From the NCBI RefSeq assembly GCF_001613265.1, contig NZ_BDCA01000001.1:310001-374000 (forward strand): a stretch of 64,000 nucleotides of DNA, read 5' to 3'. Made by a program: the position numbers and the translations under genes. The notes beneath the pieces are model-generated. The model saw nothing but the letters and a program-made list of their open reading frames with translations, did not search any database and was not told where the DNA came from. Source of the stretch: Nocardia vermiculata NBRC 100427 (lineage in GTDB: Bacteria; Actinomycetota; Actinomycetes; Mycobacteriales; Mycobacteriaceae). This document shows, in pieces, positions 44,102-52,732 of the stretch; positions within the stretch are counted from its first letter, which is position 1; each line of letters starts with the position of its first letter.

Positions 44102-45352
44102 ATGCGGATGGTGATCGGACACATGCCCCAAACGCCCCTCCGAGACGGCGCTCTGGACTCGGCCAGATTCGGCGTGTTCGGTGGCCGCTACGTCCCTGAA
44201 GGGCTGATGGCGGCCCTCGCCGAGGTGGAAACCGCACACCAGCGTGCCTGGGCGGAGCCCGCATTTCATCGTGAGCTCGATCAACTGCTGCGTGAGCGCG
44301 TCGGCCGGCCGACGTTGTTGCATTCGGCACCACGGCTCGCCCGCGCACTGGGCGTCCCAGGAGTGCGGGTGTTCCTCAAGCGTGAAGACATGGCTCATAC
44401 CGGCGCCCACAAGATCAACAATGCCCTCGGACAGGGACTATTGGCCGCGCGGCTGGGCAAGTCCCGCCTCGTCGCCGAGACAGGGGCCGGACAGCATGGT
44501 GTCGCGGTGGCGACCGTGTCCGCGATGCTCGGCCTGACGTGCGTGATCTACATGGGAATCCGCGATATGGCCCGCCAGCAGAGCAATGTAGTGCAGATGC
44601 GCCTGCTCGGTGCCGAGGTACGGGCGGTGCGCACGGGCGACGGCGGCGTGAAGGCCGCGATCACCGAGGCGGTGCGAGATTGGGTGGCGCACACCGAGAA
44701 CACGCACTTCCTGTTCGGTACCGTCGCGGGGCCCGCACCCTACCCGCGAATGGTGCGCGATCACCAGAGCCGGATCGGCACCGAAGCACGCAGGCAGGTG
44801 CTGGCGGCGACCGGGCAACTGCCCGATCACGTCATCGCCTGCGTGGGCGGCGGCAGCAACGCGATCGGCATGTTCCATCCGTTCACCGGCGACCCGCAGG
44901 TGCGGCTGATCGGTGTGGAAGCCGGCGGTCGTGGTTTGCACACCGGTGAGCATGCGGCCACTCTCAGTGTCGGCACCCCCGGCGAGATGGATGGCTCCTA
45001 CAGCTATGTCCTGCAGGATCACGAGGGCCAGATCGCGCAGACCCACAGCATCGCGGCCGGACTGGACTATCCCGGCGTGGGCCCCGAACTCAGTCATCTG
45101 AAGGACATCGGTCGCATCGAACATGCAGTGGCGACCGATGCGGCGGCCCTGCGCGGCCTGGACACCCTGTGCCGGACCGAGGGCATCATCACGGCCCTCG
45201 AATCCGCGCACGCGGTCGGACATCTGCTGGAGCTGGCCGAACAGGACGCCCTCGCGGCGAATACCTTGATCCTGCTGTGCTTGTCCGGCCGGGGCGACAA
45301 GGACCTCGCCATCGCGGCCGAACTACTCGACGCCGGCCGGTCAAACCGGTAG
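44102..45352 (+). CDS. trpB: Tryptophan synthase beta chain
   Basis: A 416-residue PLP enzyme of the TrpB1 type. The N-terminal block RFGVFGGRYVPEGLMAALAE, the PLP Lys104 in HTGAHKINNALGQGLLAARL, and the phosphate loop GGGSNAIGMFHPF are intact, as are AETGAGQHGVAVATV and SAGLDYPGVGPELSH-type blocks. It joins indole and serine to tryptophan. No trpA, trpC or trpE is next to it, so it is an unlinked trpB copy; whether a second trpB lies in the trp operon cannot be seen here. ATG 44102 is preferred; ATG 44108 is possible. Two small hairpins precede it. It ends 8 nt from the convergent phosphotransferase gene. Confidence 0.94.
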   Translation: MRMVIGHMPQTPLRDGALDSARFGVFGGRYVPEGLMAALAEVETAHQRAWAEPAFHRELDQLLRERVGRPTLLHSAPRLARALGVPGVRVFLKREDMAHTGAHKINNALGQGLLAARLGKSRLVAETGAGQHGVAVATVSAMLGLTCVIYMGIRDMARQQSNVVQMRLLGAEVRAVRTGDGGVKAAITEAVRDWVAHTENTHFLFGTVAGPAPYPRMVRDHQSRIGTEARRQVLAATGQLPDHVIACVGGGSNAIGMFHPFTGDPQVRLIGVEAGGRGLHTGEHAATLSVGTPGEMDGSYSYVLQDHEGQIAQTHSIAAGLDYPGVGPELSHLKDIGRIEHAVATDAAALRGLDTLCRTEGIITALESAHAVGHLLELAEQDALAANTLILLCLSGRGDKDLAIAAELLDAGRSNR

Positions 45353-45360
45353 CCCCCGGC

Positions 45361-46416
45361 TCACTCGCAGAGGCGGCGCGCCTTCTCGAACAGCTCCAAG
45401 GTGATGGCGTGCAGGAAATCACCGGTCTGCTTCGGTGCCTTGCCGGCGAAGGCGCGCGCATGGGTGCCCTCCAGCACGATGCCCAGTTTGAAGCAGGCCA
45501 GCACCGTGTACCAGGTGGCGTGTGAGAGATCGCGGTCGGAGAAGGTGGCGTAGTGGGCGATCATCTCCTCGGCCGTCGGCAGGCCACCCGCCTTGCCGAG
45601 CTCACCCAGCAAGGCGGCACCGGTGGTTCCGGGTTCGGGACGGGTGGCGATCTGCCAGCCCAGATCCAGTAGCGGATCGCCGATGGTCGACATCTCCCAG
45701 TCGACCATCGCAGCGACCTCGGGGCCGTCGTAGGAGAACATCATGTTGGCCAGGTGGCAGTCACCGTGCAGAATGCCGGGCCGCCACTGCGCCGGACGAT
45801 TGCGCTCCAGCCAATCTCCGACGTGTTCGACCCCCGGGATCTGCGGGCCGGTGTAGCCCTCGTTACTGCGGTAGGACTCGAGCTCGCCGAGCCAGCGCGG
45901 AACTTGACGCTCGAGGAAGCCGTCGGGCTTGCCGTAATCGGCGAGACCCAGTGCTTCGTAGTCGAGCGCACCGAGCCGGGCGATGGCCTCGACCGCGGAC
46001 AGTCCCATCTGCCGCCGGATCTCGGGGTCGCCGGCGTGCAGCGCGGGCAGCTCGGTCTGCGGGTTGAAGCCGGTGATCGGTTCCATCAGGTAGAACACGG
46101 CGCCGATGACGGATTCGTCGGCGCCGGCGGCGGTCACGCGTGGCGCGCGGACGTCTGTGCCGTCCAGCGCGCTCAGCAGCCGCGACTCCCGGCGGATCAC
46201 GTCATTGCTCTTCGGCCGCAGGTATTCGGGGCCGCGGCGCAGCACGACATCGCGCCCACCGCGCCGGAACCGCAGCATGATGTTCTGGGTGCCGCCCCCG
46301 AGCGAGACCACATCCTCGAACTCCCCACCGGGCAGGCCCTGCTCATCCATCCATCGACCGACGGCCTGGAAGTCCACGACCTCGCGCTTCACACCGGCTG
46401 GTTGCACCACAGACAT
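45361..46416 (-). CDS. Phosphotransferase family protein (APH/ACAD10-like)
   Basis: A 351-residue kinase-fold protein. The nucleotide site is VVSLGGGTQNIMLRFR, and the catalytic Brenner motif is GILHGDCHLANMMFSYD, with metal-binding Asp in MVDWEMSTIGDPLLDLGW. This form (VDWEMSTxGDPLLDLGW) is found in the APH-like proteins located near acyl-CoA dehydrogenase genes, where they phosphorylate hydroxyacyl compounds; the true substrate is open. ATG 46416 is just after a CAATAT box, consistent with a leaderless start. It is divergent from pabAB, with 86 nt between starts. Confidence 0.88.
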   Translation of the reverse strand: MSVVQPAGVKREVVDFQAVGRWMDEQGLPGGEFEDVVSLGGGTQNIMLRFRRGGRDVVLRRGPEYLRPKSNDVIRRESRLLSALDGTDVRAPRVTAAGADESVIGAVFYLMEPITGFNPQTELPALHAGDPEIRRQMGLSAVEAIARLGALDYEALGLADYGKPDGFLERQVPRWLGELESYRSNEGYTGPQIPGVEHVGDWLERNRPAQWRPGILHGDCHLANMMFSYDGPEVAAMVDWEMSTIGDPLLDLGWQIATRPEPGTTGAALLGELGKAGGLPTAEEMIAHYATFSDRDLSHATWYTVLACFKLGIVLEGTHARAFAGKAPKQTGDFLHAITLELFEKARRLCE

Positions 46417-46502
46417 GTCCCATATTGTGCACCACCATCCCCACACAACTGAAGGCATATGCCATCACTGTGACCGTCCGGGACCCCGTTACGGTGATGC
46501 GT

Positions 46503-48770
46503 ATGAGCACGACCCGGTCTCGGCCCGGCGACGAGACCACCGTCGACCAGCTGGTGAGGGGCGCGACAACAGCGCCGGTGCGTACCCTGCTGATCGATAA
46601 TCACGACTCGTTCACCTACAACCTCTTCCAGCTGATCGGGTCGGTCAACGGCATCGAACCGACCGTGGTGCGCAACGATGAGGTCGCCGCGATCGCGGAG
46701 CTGGACCTGGCGCGCTTCGACAACATCGTCATCTCCCCCGGACCGGGTCGCCCCGATGTGCCGAGGGATTTCGGGATTTCGCAACAGTTGATCGAACAGG
46801 CCGAACTACCGCTGCTCGGGGTGTGCCTCGGCCATCAGGGCATCGTGCTCGCGGCCGGCGGGCAGGTCGTGGCGGCGCCGTCGCCTCGGCACGGCTACCC
46901 GGATCGCATAGCGCACGACGGTCGCGAGCTGTTCGCCGCGATACCCGCGGATTTTCTGGCCGTCCGGTATCACTCGCTGTGCGCGGACTCGCCGCTGCCC
47001 GAGGCGCTGGCGGTCACCGCCACGGCGCCGGACGGCGTGGTGATGGCGGTGCGCCATCGGCACCGGCCGCAGTGGGGTGTGCAGTTCCATCCGGAATCGG
47101 TGTCGAGTGAATGCGGTGCCGCGCTGCTGCGCAACTTCGCGCGGCTCACCCGGGCCGTACCCCGCTGTGCGCCGGCCGTGGTGGCCAGCGGCGTCTCGGC
47201 GAGCACTACGGGCACGGCACACTCGACGAGCGATACGGCGCCTCGCGAGGCGGAAGTTCGCGATACCGCCGGCGTGGACGAGTCATCGCGCACCACACCC
47301 GTCGCGCTGACGGTGCTGCACGACATGATCGAGCGGGCGGTGGATACCGAAGCCGTGGTGCTGCGGTTGTATCCGGACTCGCCGACCGTGTTCTGGCTCG
47401 ACAGCGCACACGTCGAGCCGGGGTCGACCGGATTCTCGTTCGTGGGCGACGCGGCCGGGCCGCTCGCGGAGGTGGTGCGTTATCGGATCGGCTCGGGGTG
47501 TGAGATCACCGATCGTGCGGGCGTACGCACCGACGCACGGCCCGTCCTGGACTATCTGGCGGCTCGGTTGCGCGAGCACACTGTCACACCTCCCGATGTT
47601 CCCTTCGATTTCGCCGGTGGATACGTCGGATATCTCGGCTACGAGATGAAGGCGGACTGCGGTGGCGCACAGGTGCATCGGTCGCCGTACCCGGATGCGC
47701 AGTGGATCTTCGCGGATCGATTCGTGGTGGTCGATCATCTGGCCGGGCGCACCCATCTGATCGCGGTGACCGACCGGGGCGCGGCCGCGGAGAATCAGCG
47801 GTGGTTACAGGAGACGCGTCGAGCCGTTGCCGCACTCCCCGACCGGGCCGAATTCGACACCGTGGCACTACCCGCCGACGAACCCGCCGTGATCGCGCGG
47901 CTCACGCGCGGTCGCGCGCGCTACCTCGCCGATATCGCCGCCGTCGACGCCGCACTGCGCGCCGGGCAGACCTACGAGGTGAACCTGACCGACACGGTCG
48001 TATCGGACTCCGAGACCGGATCGGACGTGTCCGGGGACGGGCTCGAGGTGTACCGGGTGCTGCGACGCAGCAACCCGGCACCCTACGCGGCATATCTCCG
48101 ATTCGGCGATATGCATATCGCCTGCTCCTCACCCGAACGATTCTTGAAGGTCGACCGGGCCCGCGCGGTGGAGACCAAACCGATCAAGGGCACCGCACCC
48201 CGCGGGGTGAACTCCGATGCCGACGAAATCCTCAGGCGCACCCTGGAATCGGATCCCAAGACCCGCGCCGAGAATCTGATGATCGTCGACCTGCTGCGCA
48301 ACGATCTGGGCCGAGTGTGCGAGGTGGGCAGCGTGCACGTTCCCGAACTCATGCGCGCCGAGACCTACACCACCATGCATCAGCTGGTCAGCACGGTTCG
48401 CGGGCGGTTGCGCCCGGACGTCGACGTGATCGACTGCCTGCGTGCCTGTTTCCCGGGCGGCTCGATGACCGGAGCCCCCAAATTACGCACCATGGAAATC
48501 ATCGACGAGCTGGAAACCGAAGCGCGCGGCGTCTATTCGGGCACCATCGGATTCCTCGGACTGGGCGGCACCGCCGATCTCAATATCGTGATCCGCACCG
48601 CAGTGCGCGACGCCGAGGGCTGGCGGATCGGCGCCGGCGGCGCGATCGTGCTCGACTCCGACGCCGAAGCAGAATTCCACGAAATGGTCCTCAAGGCCTC
48701 CGCCGCCCTGCGCGCAGTGGATCACACTGCGCGGGCCACGGCGAGCGATTGCGCACTACCGGCCGGTTGA
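46503..48770 (+). CDS. pabAB: Aminodeoxychorismate synthase, fused PabA-PabB
   Basis: A 755-residue fusion of both subunits. The glutamine amidotransferase part (about residues 25-230) has TLLIDNHDSFTYNLFQLIGS, active-site Cys in LLGVCLGHQGIV, and His-Pro-Glu in WGVQFHPESVSSECGA. A linker of about 60 residues follows. The synthase part has the chorismate-binding signature ERFLKVDRARAVETKPIKGT, then LMIVDLLRNDLGRVCEVGSV and PGGSMTGAPKLRTMEII. The product is 4-amino-4-deoxychorismate, used for folate and in some antibiotics. The start is placed at ATG 46503. PabAB fusions in actinobacteria serve either folate or chloramphenicol-type pathways; nothing nearby points to the latter. Confidence 0.94.
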   Translation: MSTTRSRPGDETTVDQLVRGATTAPVRTLLIDNHDSFTYNLFQLIGSVNGIEPTVVRNDEVAAIAELDLARFDNIVISPGPGRPDVPRDFGISQQLIEQAELPLLGVCLGHQGIVLAAGGQVVAAPSPRHGYPDRIAHDGRELFAAIPADFLAVRYHSLCADSPLPEALAVTATAPDGVVMAVRHRHRPQWGVQFHPESVSSECGAALLRNFARLTRAVPRCAPAVVASGVSASTTGTAHSTSDTAPREAEVRDTAGVDESSRTTPVALTVLHDMIERAVDTEAVVLRLYPDSPTVFWLDSAHVEPGSTGFSFVGDAAGPLAEVVRYRIGSGCEITDRAGVRTDARPVLDYLAARLREHTVTPPDVPFDFAGGYVGYLGYEMKADCGGAQVHRSPYPDAQWIFADRFVVVDHLAGRTHLIAVTDRGAAAENQRWLQETRRAVAALPDRAEFDTVALPADEPAVIARLTRGRARYLADIAAVDAALRAGQTYEVNLTDTVVSDSETGSDVSGDGLEVYRVLRRSNPAPYAAYLRFGDMHIACSSPERFLKVDRARAVETKPIKGTAPRGVNSDADEILRRTLESDPKTRAENLMIVDLLRNDLGRVCEVGSVHVPELMRAETYTTMHQLVSTVRGRLRPDVDVIDCLRACFPGGSMTGAPKLRTMEIIDELETEARGVYSGTIGFLGLGGTADLNIVIRTAVRDAEGWRIGAGGAIVLDSDAEAEFHEMVLKASAALRAVDHTARATASDCALPAG

Positions 48771-48832
48771 ACACGGGCTCCGCCCCGCCGGGGCCCGTTC
48801 GTGTCGGCGTGGCCTGGCATAGTTTCCTGACG

Positions 48833-50473
48833 ATGACAACCTCTGCGCACACCGTCGACGGCGATGCCACGCCGGTACCGACTTCGCTACTGTCGGTGCT
48901 GGTTTCGTGGCGCTCGACGCGCAGGCCGGACGCCCACGCACTGCTGCTCGACGCGAGCGGACGGGTGCGATCCGGACGCGACGTGGTGTATTTCAACGCG
49001 CCCCGCCATCCCTCGCAGGCGGTGACGGTGGATCAGGATCCGCAGCCGGGGACGGCCCGGTTGTCGGTATCGCTGCCCCGGACCGAGGCCGCGATCGTGC
49101 GGATCGTGCTCGCGGTCTCGTGTCCGGACGAACAGCTGGGCGCCGCGCCCGGACTCACGGTGTCGGTCGACGATGCCGAGGGCCTGGTCGCGCGCGGGGA
49201 TATCGCCCCCGCACCGGGACTGCGCGCCGCGGTCCTGGGGGAATTCCGGCGGCGCGAAGACCGCTGGTGGTTCGTGCCCGGCGGGATCCAGTGCGGCGAT
49301 GCGGCGGAATTGTTCGCCGCATTCGGTGCCCCGGTGACGGCGACGGGTCACGCCCGCGCGGAGCAGCTCTCGTTGCACCGCAGCACCGTCGCCCCGGTCT
49401 CGGCTCCACCGTCGGACCCCCGCCCCGACTGGCATCGAGATCCGGGCGATCCCGCGGTGCTGCGCTGGTGGGACGGGGTGGGCTGGACGGACGAGACCCG
49501 CCCACATCCGGTCGGCGATGCACGGAGCTGCGGTCGCTGCGGCCGGCGGCGGGGCTGGCGACTGCGCGGCTCGGCGCCGTGCCGTGCCTGCGCTGCCGAG
49601 ATCGAGGACTATCTGGCCGGTTGGTGCGGCCGCGCGATGCGCGTACTGAACTCCGCCGGGCCCGCTGGTCCGCAATGGGACGACCTCTGGGCGCGAATCC
49701 GCTATCTACGCATCGACGATGCCACCGCGCGGGCAGCGCTGCGCGGGCCCGCACAGGCGCAGCTGGAGCGGATGGCGGCATTCGCCCTCGCCGACGGAGC
49801 GGTGGACGCCGAGGAGTTGCAGCGCTTCGACGCCACGGTCGGCGCGCTCGGGTTGCGCGGTGCGGCCGTGGACGACCTGCGGCGCGGGCTGCGCCGGGTC
49901 CGGATTCTGTCGCGACTGCGAGAGGGACAACTGCCCACGATCGCCGTACCGGAACTGCATCTGGATCCACACGAGCGAGTACATCTCGATACCCCGGCCA
50001 CTCGAATCCGCCGCACGTCCCGCGGTGCGGGCACCGTAGCGGGGCGGTTGATCTGCTCGAACAAGAAGCTGCGTTTCGTCGGGTCCGGGGCGGGTATCGA
50101 AATCCCTTGGGGGCGCGCGGTGTCGGTGTCGATCACCGACGAGCACACGGTGGTGATCGCGGCGACCTCGGCCCGTGGCGGCGCCGAATTCGAGGTCGAC
50201 GAACCGGAATTGGTCGCAGCGATCGTAGAAGGTGCGCTGCGCGTAGCGAAACGGCTCGCCGTCGCACCCGGGCAACGAGACAGCCGGTCGATCGCACCCG
50301 ATGTCAAGGCGCAGGTGTGGCATCGCGACGGCGGCCGGTGTGTGGAATGCGGATCGGCGCACTATCTGGAGTTCGACCACATCATCCCACTCAGCCGCGG
50401 TGGTGCGACCAGTGCGGCCAACCTGCAGATCCTGTGCCGGGGATGTAACCGCGACAAGGGCGAACACATCTGA
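48833..50473 (+). CDS. Multidomain TerD-DUF2510-zinc ribbon-HNH endonuclease protein
   Basis: A 546-residue protein with an unusual domain chain. Residues about 15-165 have the TerD pattern (LSVLVSWRSTRRPDAHALLL, then RDVVYFNAPRHPSQAV). Residues 199-221 match DUF2510 (DWHRDPGDPAVLRWWDGVGW). A zinc ribbon follows with CGRCG at 233-237 and CRAC at 250-253. Residues about 260-360 form a helical, TerB-like region (AFALADGAVDAEELQRFDAT). About 380-472 looks like a bacterial PH-like domain (GRLICSNKKLRFVGSGAGIE). The end, 490-544, is an HNH nuclease: VWHRDGGRCVECGSAHYLEF, DH at 515-516, and CRGC at 535-538. TerD proteins are linked to stress and phage/chemical resistance, and TerD-HNH fusions have been predicted to process DNA. 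No partner ter genes are next to it. Confidence 0.85.
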   Translation: MTTSAHTVDGDATPVPTSLLSVLVSWRSTRRPDAHALLLDASGRVRSGRDVVYFNAPRHPSQAVTVDQDPQPGTARLSVSLPRTEAAIVRIVLAVSCPDEQLGAAPGLTVSVDDAEGLVARGDIAPAPGLRAAVLGEFRRREDRWWFVPGGIQCGDAAELFAAFGAPVTATGHARAEQLSLHRSTVAPVSAPPSDPRPDWHRDPGDPAVLRWWDGVGWTDETRPHPVGDARSCGRCGRRRGWRLRGSAPCRACAAEIEDYLAGWCGRAMRVLNSAGPAGPQWDDLWARIRYLRIDDATARAALRGPAQAQLERMAAFALADGAVDAEELQRFDATVGALGLRGAAVDDLRRGLRRVRILSRLREGQLPTIAVPELHLDPHERVHLDTPATRIRRTSRGAGTVAGRLICSNKKLRFVGSGAGIEIPWGRAVSVSITDEHTVVIAATSARGGAEFEVDEPELVAAIVEGALRVAKRLAVAPGQRDSRSIAPDVKAQVWHRDGGRCVECGSAHYLEFDHIIPLSRGGATSAANLQILCRGCNRDKGEHI

Positions 50474-50489
50474 CCCGGCACCGCGCGCC

Positions 50490-50855
50490 CTACTCGTCGG
50501 CGATATCGAACCCGGCGGCCGTGAGTGTCTCGGTCGCCGCGCCACCACGGGTTTCGGGCACGAGTACCAGATCGGCGTGAAAGGTGGAGGCGACGAATAC
50601 CGGAATTCCGCTGTGTGCCAGTGGTTCCAGGATCGCGGCCAGAACACCGGCGGTGTCGAGTTCACGTGGGGTGACCGCGTAGAAACCGACCCAGCACTGC
50701 TCACGTTCCCACGGTGGCGCCTCCCGCACCACCGTCAGCCCCTCCGGCGCGCGGACCAGCGCAACCCACTCGTCGTCCTCCGGGAAGGTCGCGGTCGCGA
50801 CATGTTCGACGCTGAACCTGGACGGCACGATCCGGAGCCGATGCGATCTGGTCAT
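50490..50855 (-). CDS. ACT domain-containing protein (CASTOR/ACT_7 type)
   Basis: A 121-residue protein with two tandem ACT-like folds. It begins HRLRIVPSRFSVEHVATATF and ends with an ACT_7-type domain: VGFYAVTPRELDTAGVLAAI, LEPLAHSGIPVFVASTFHAD and a closing LTAAGFDIA. Proteins of this family bind amino acids as sensors. ATG 50855 starts the gene; it is convergent with the TerD-HNH gene, whose stop lies 16 nt from its own. No regulated enzyme is visible next to it, so its role is unknown. Confidence 0.85.
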   Translation of the reverse strand: MTRSHRLRIVPSRFSVEHVATATFPEDDEWVALVRAPEGLTVVREAPPWEREQCWVGFYAVTPRELDTAGVLAAILEPLAHSGIPVFVASTFHADLVLVPETRGGAATETLTAAGFDIADE

Positions 50856-50888
50856 TCGCCGATCGTAGGCAGGGCCGTGCCGGCCGCC

Positions 50889-51731
50889 TCAGGTGGTCGC
50901 CACCAGGAGTTCCTCACCATTGGTGGTCTGCAGTCCGTCCGGACGGCCCGCGAAGTACCGCTCGTTGAGCAGACCCGCCGACACGTGGCGGGCCTGGGTG
51001 AATCCGGCGTCGAGTGCCATGGCGACGATCCGGTCGGGAGGGTAGAAACTCACGAACGGGGTTCCGGATGCCGCCGCGCCCGTGTCCGCGAATTCCCGCC
51101 CGGAACGATCGTGTTCGTAGATCAGCTCGGCCGGGGGCATGAAGGTCATCACCACCGTCGAGCCGGGTGCCGATCGCGCCAGCAGCGACAGCGTTTCACG
51201 ATTCGCCTCGTCGGTGAGATACATACTGACCCCCAGTGAGGCGACGATCGCGGGGCGAGCCGGATCGAAACCGGCCGCGACCAGTCGATCCCACCACGAG
51301 TCGGTCTCGAAATCGACCGGCACCGAATGCAACCACTCCGGGAGTCCGTATCCGGTCTCGGTGAGGCGCTGCCGCTTCCACTGTTGCGTACCGGGCTGAT
51401 CGACCTCGAAAATGCGGTACTGCGCGGCGATGTCGGGACGACGTTGTGCGAAGGTGTCCAACCCGGCTCCGAGCAGGACGTACTGCGGGACCCGTCCGGC
51501 CTGTTCGGCGAGCAGATCCTCGACGAATCGCGAACGCACCACGATGCTCGCCCGGAAACGGCTGGTGACCACCGGATCCATATCGCCACGGTCGCGCCAG
51601 CCGGTGGGCGGATCGACCAATTGCAGCCCGATCTCGTCGTCCAGCACGTGCGGTGCGGGATCGAGTTGCACGTGCAGGGCCCGCCACAACGCCACCCGCA
51701 CCGCGGTCTGGTCGGGAATCTCCGGGCTCAT
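50889..51731 (-). CDS. SAM-dependent methyltransferase (leucine carboxyl methyltransferase family)
   Basis: A 280-residue methyltransferase of the LCM/TIGR00027 family, which is strongly expanded in mycolic-acid bacteria. QYVLLGAGLDTFAQRRPDIA and RIFEVDQPGTQQWKRQRLTE are the SAM-binding blocks, and RPAIVASLGVSMYLTDEANR is the post-I region. TIGR00027 proteins methylate unknown hydroxyls or carboxyls. The start ATG 51731 overlaps the stop of the VOC gene (ATGA), so the operon order is RHH, VOC, methyltransferase. Substrate is not evident. Confidence 0.92.
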   Translation of the reverse strand: MSPEIPDQTAVRVALWRALHVQLDPAPHVLDDEIGLQLVDPPTGWRDRGDMDPVVTSRFRASIVVRSRFVEDLLAEQAGRVPQYVLLGAGLDTFAQRRPDIAAQYRIFEVDQPGTQQWKRQRLTETGYGLPEWLHSVPVDFETDSWWDRLVAAGFDPARPAIVASLGVSMYLTDEANRETLSLLARSAPGSTVVMTFMPPAELIYEHDRSGREFADTGAAASGTPFVSFYPPDRIVAMALDAGFTQARHVSAGLLNERYFAGRPDGLQTTNGEELLVATT

Positions 51732-52075
51732 CGGCTCTGACCGGGGGCCTGCAGGGTCCAGCTGCGTCCGTCCGGGTCCCGGACCGTCATCTCACGGGTC
51801 CCGTAGTGGGTATCGGTGAACGGGCTGAGCACCTCGACCGGCGAGTCATCCGAAAACCCTTGTTCGTCGGGAACTTTCAACACCACCTGCATTCCCGGAT
51901 CACGTTCCGCGGGCACCTCCGCGATGAACAGGTAGGCGCCGTCGCCGTTGCGGAGCTGTCCGGAGTTGTGGTCGGTGGCGAATTCCAACTCGAAACCCAA
52001 CTGCTGGAAGAACTTCGCCGCCTTCCCCCAGTTGTGTGTCTCCAGGAAAATCGCCTCGACTCCTCGATCCGCCAT
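51728..52075 (-). CDS. VOC (glyoxalase-like) family protein
   Basis: A 115-residue single-domain VOC protein. It begins MADRGVEAIFLETHNWGKAAKFFQQLGFEL, the classic first beta-alpha unit with a Glu/His metal or ligand ligand, and closes TREMTVRDPDGRSWTLQAP with the conserved DPDG turn. Its fold supports roles such as dioxygenase, glyoxalase, or drug-binding resistance protein; the last two are the usual choices for single-domain members. The gene starts 1 nt after the RHH stop codon, and its own stop overlaps the methyltransferase start. Such tight packing shows one operon. Confidence 0.88.
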   Translation of the reverse strand: MADRGVEAIFLETHNWGKAAKFFQQLGFELEFATDHNSGQLRNGDGAYLFIAEVPAERDPGMQVVLKVPDEQGFSDDSPVEVLSPFTDTHYGTREMTVRDPDGRSWTLQAPGQSR

Positions 52076-52076
52076 A

Positions 52077-52256
52077 TCACTGTTCCTTCCGAGATTCGGG
52101 TTCGTGCACTGGTCGGCCGGTGCCGAGATAGGAACGAAGCGCCTCGGTCACCAGCGCCGACAGCGACATCTCCGATTCGACCGCCCGGAACTTGACCTGC
52201 TTGATCAACTCGACCGGGAGGTACACGTTGAACTGCTTGACTTCCTCAGCGCCCAC
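52077..52256 (-). CDS. Small ribbon-helix-helix protein
   Basis: A 59-residue protein. Its start [20 protein letters not shown] is followed by [20 protein letters not shown] and [38 protein letters not shown] is the ribbon-helix-helix (CopG/Arc-type) fold: one DNA-contact strand and two helices. GTG 52256 has AAGG about 8 nt upstream. It is the first gene of the operon with the VOC and methyltransferase genes, so it is probably an autoregulator rather than an antitoxin; no toxin-like gene is next to it. Overlapping palindromes lie just upstream at 52267-52293. It is too short to be seen by a minimum-length ORF search. Confidence 0.8.
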   Translation of the reverse strand: MGAEEVKQFNVYLPVELIKQVKFRAVESEMSLSALVTEALRSYLGTGRPVHEPESRKEQ

Positions 52257-52266
52257 GCACCGACCT

Positions 52267-52293
52267 TAGCATGCTAGCAATATAGGTTGCTAG
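52267..52293. promoter_or_regulatory. Overlapping palindromes upstream of the RHH operon
   Basis: TAGCATGCTA (52267-52276) is a perfect 10-bp palindrome. It overlaps a 7-bp inverted repeat CTAGCAA/TTGCTAG (52274-52280, 52287-52293) around TATAGG. Three TAGC/GCTA boxes result. RHH dimers often bind such repeated short boxes, so this is a likely operator and promoter for the RHH gene. Confidence 0.6.
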
Positions 52294-52402
52294 ATCGGAG
52301 AGTCACAAAATCCCACACACTGCCTTCGATCCGGAACCCGCCCGGATCGCAGCGCACTGTGACGGGCCGCCCCACCGCTCACACCGGCGGGAGCCGAACC
52401 GG

Positions 52403-52576
52403 CTACTCCGAGGCTTCACCCTCCGCACGATCCCCCGCACGCGATGCCGGGCCCGAGAGCCTGATCACGCCGGCGTCCAGATCGAGATCGAGACGGGGAT
52501 GTTGCTCGCCGTCGGTGTCGCCGGTGCCCTCGTCGGTCAGTTTCTTGCCGGGAAAGATCTCGCCGAACACACCCAT
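52403..52576 (-). CDS. Small conserved-looking protein of 57 residues
   Basis: The 57-residue frame starts MGVFGEIFPGKKLTDEGTGD, is acidic, and continues with HPRLDLDLDAGVIRLSGPAS before a variable acidic tail. A GTGGGGAT ribosome binding region lies before ATG 52576. The compact N-terminal GEIFPGKK element and a repeated Asp/Leu stretch look conserved rather than random, and I recall similar short proteins in other mycolate bacteria, without a function. It is divergent from the IclR gene, with the RHH promoter on its left. Confidence 0.6.
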   Translation of the reverse strand: MGVFGEIFPGKKLTDEGTGDTDGEQHPRLDLDLDAGVIRLSGPASRAGDRAEGEASE

Positions 52577-52732
52577 ATCCCCACGATAACCGCCCGGTCG
52601 GCACGGCGCCGGAGTCGCGCGCCGCGGACCCTACGCCCACCTGCGCGAGCGCCCGTCGATCAGCCCTGACCACGCCTTGTGTTGGAGGTCACTACACTCG
52701 GGTGAGGTTCCTGTTCATGATCGGAGGCATCG

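Noticed and set aside
48773..48798. Hairpin between pabAB and the TerD-HNH gene
   Set aside because: Only a 6-bp ACGGGC/GCCCGT stem with a long GC-rich loop and no tail; too weak to call a terminator.
47702..48832. N-terminal extension of the TerD-HNH frame into pabAB
   Set aside because: The extra residues are Arg-rich and overlap the pabAB coding sequence in another frame; TerD homology begins right after ATG 48833.
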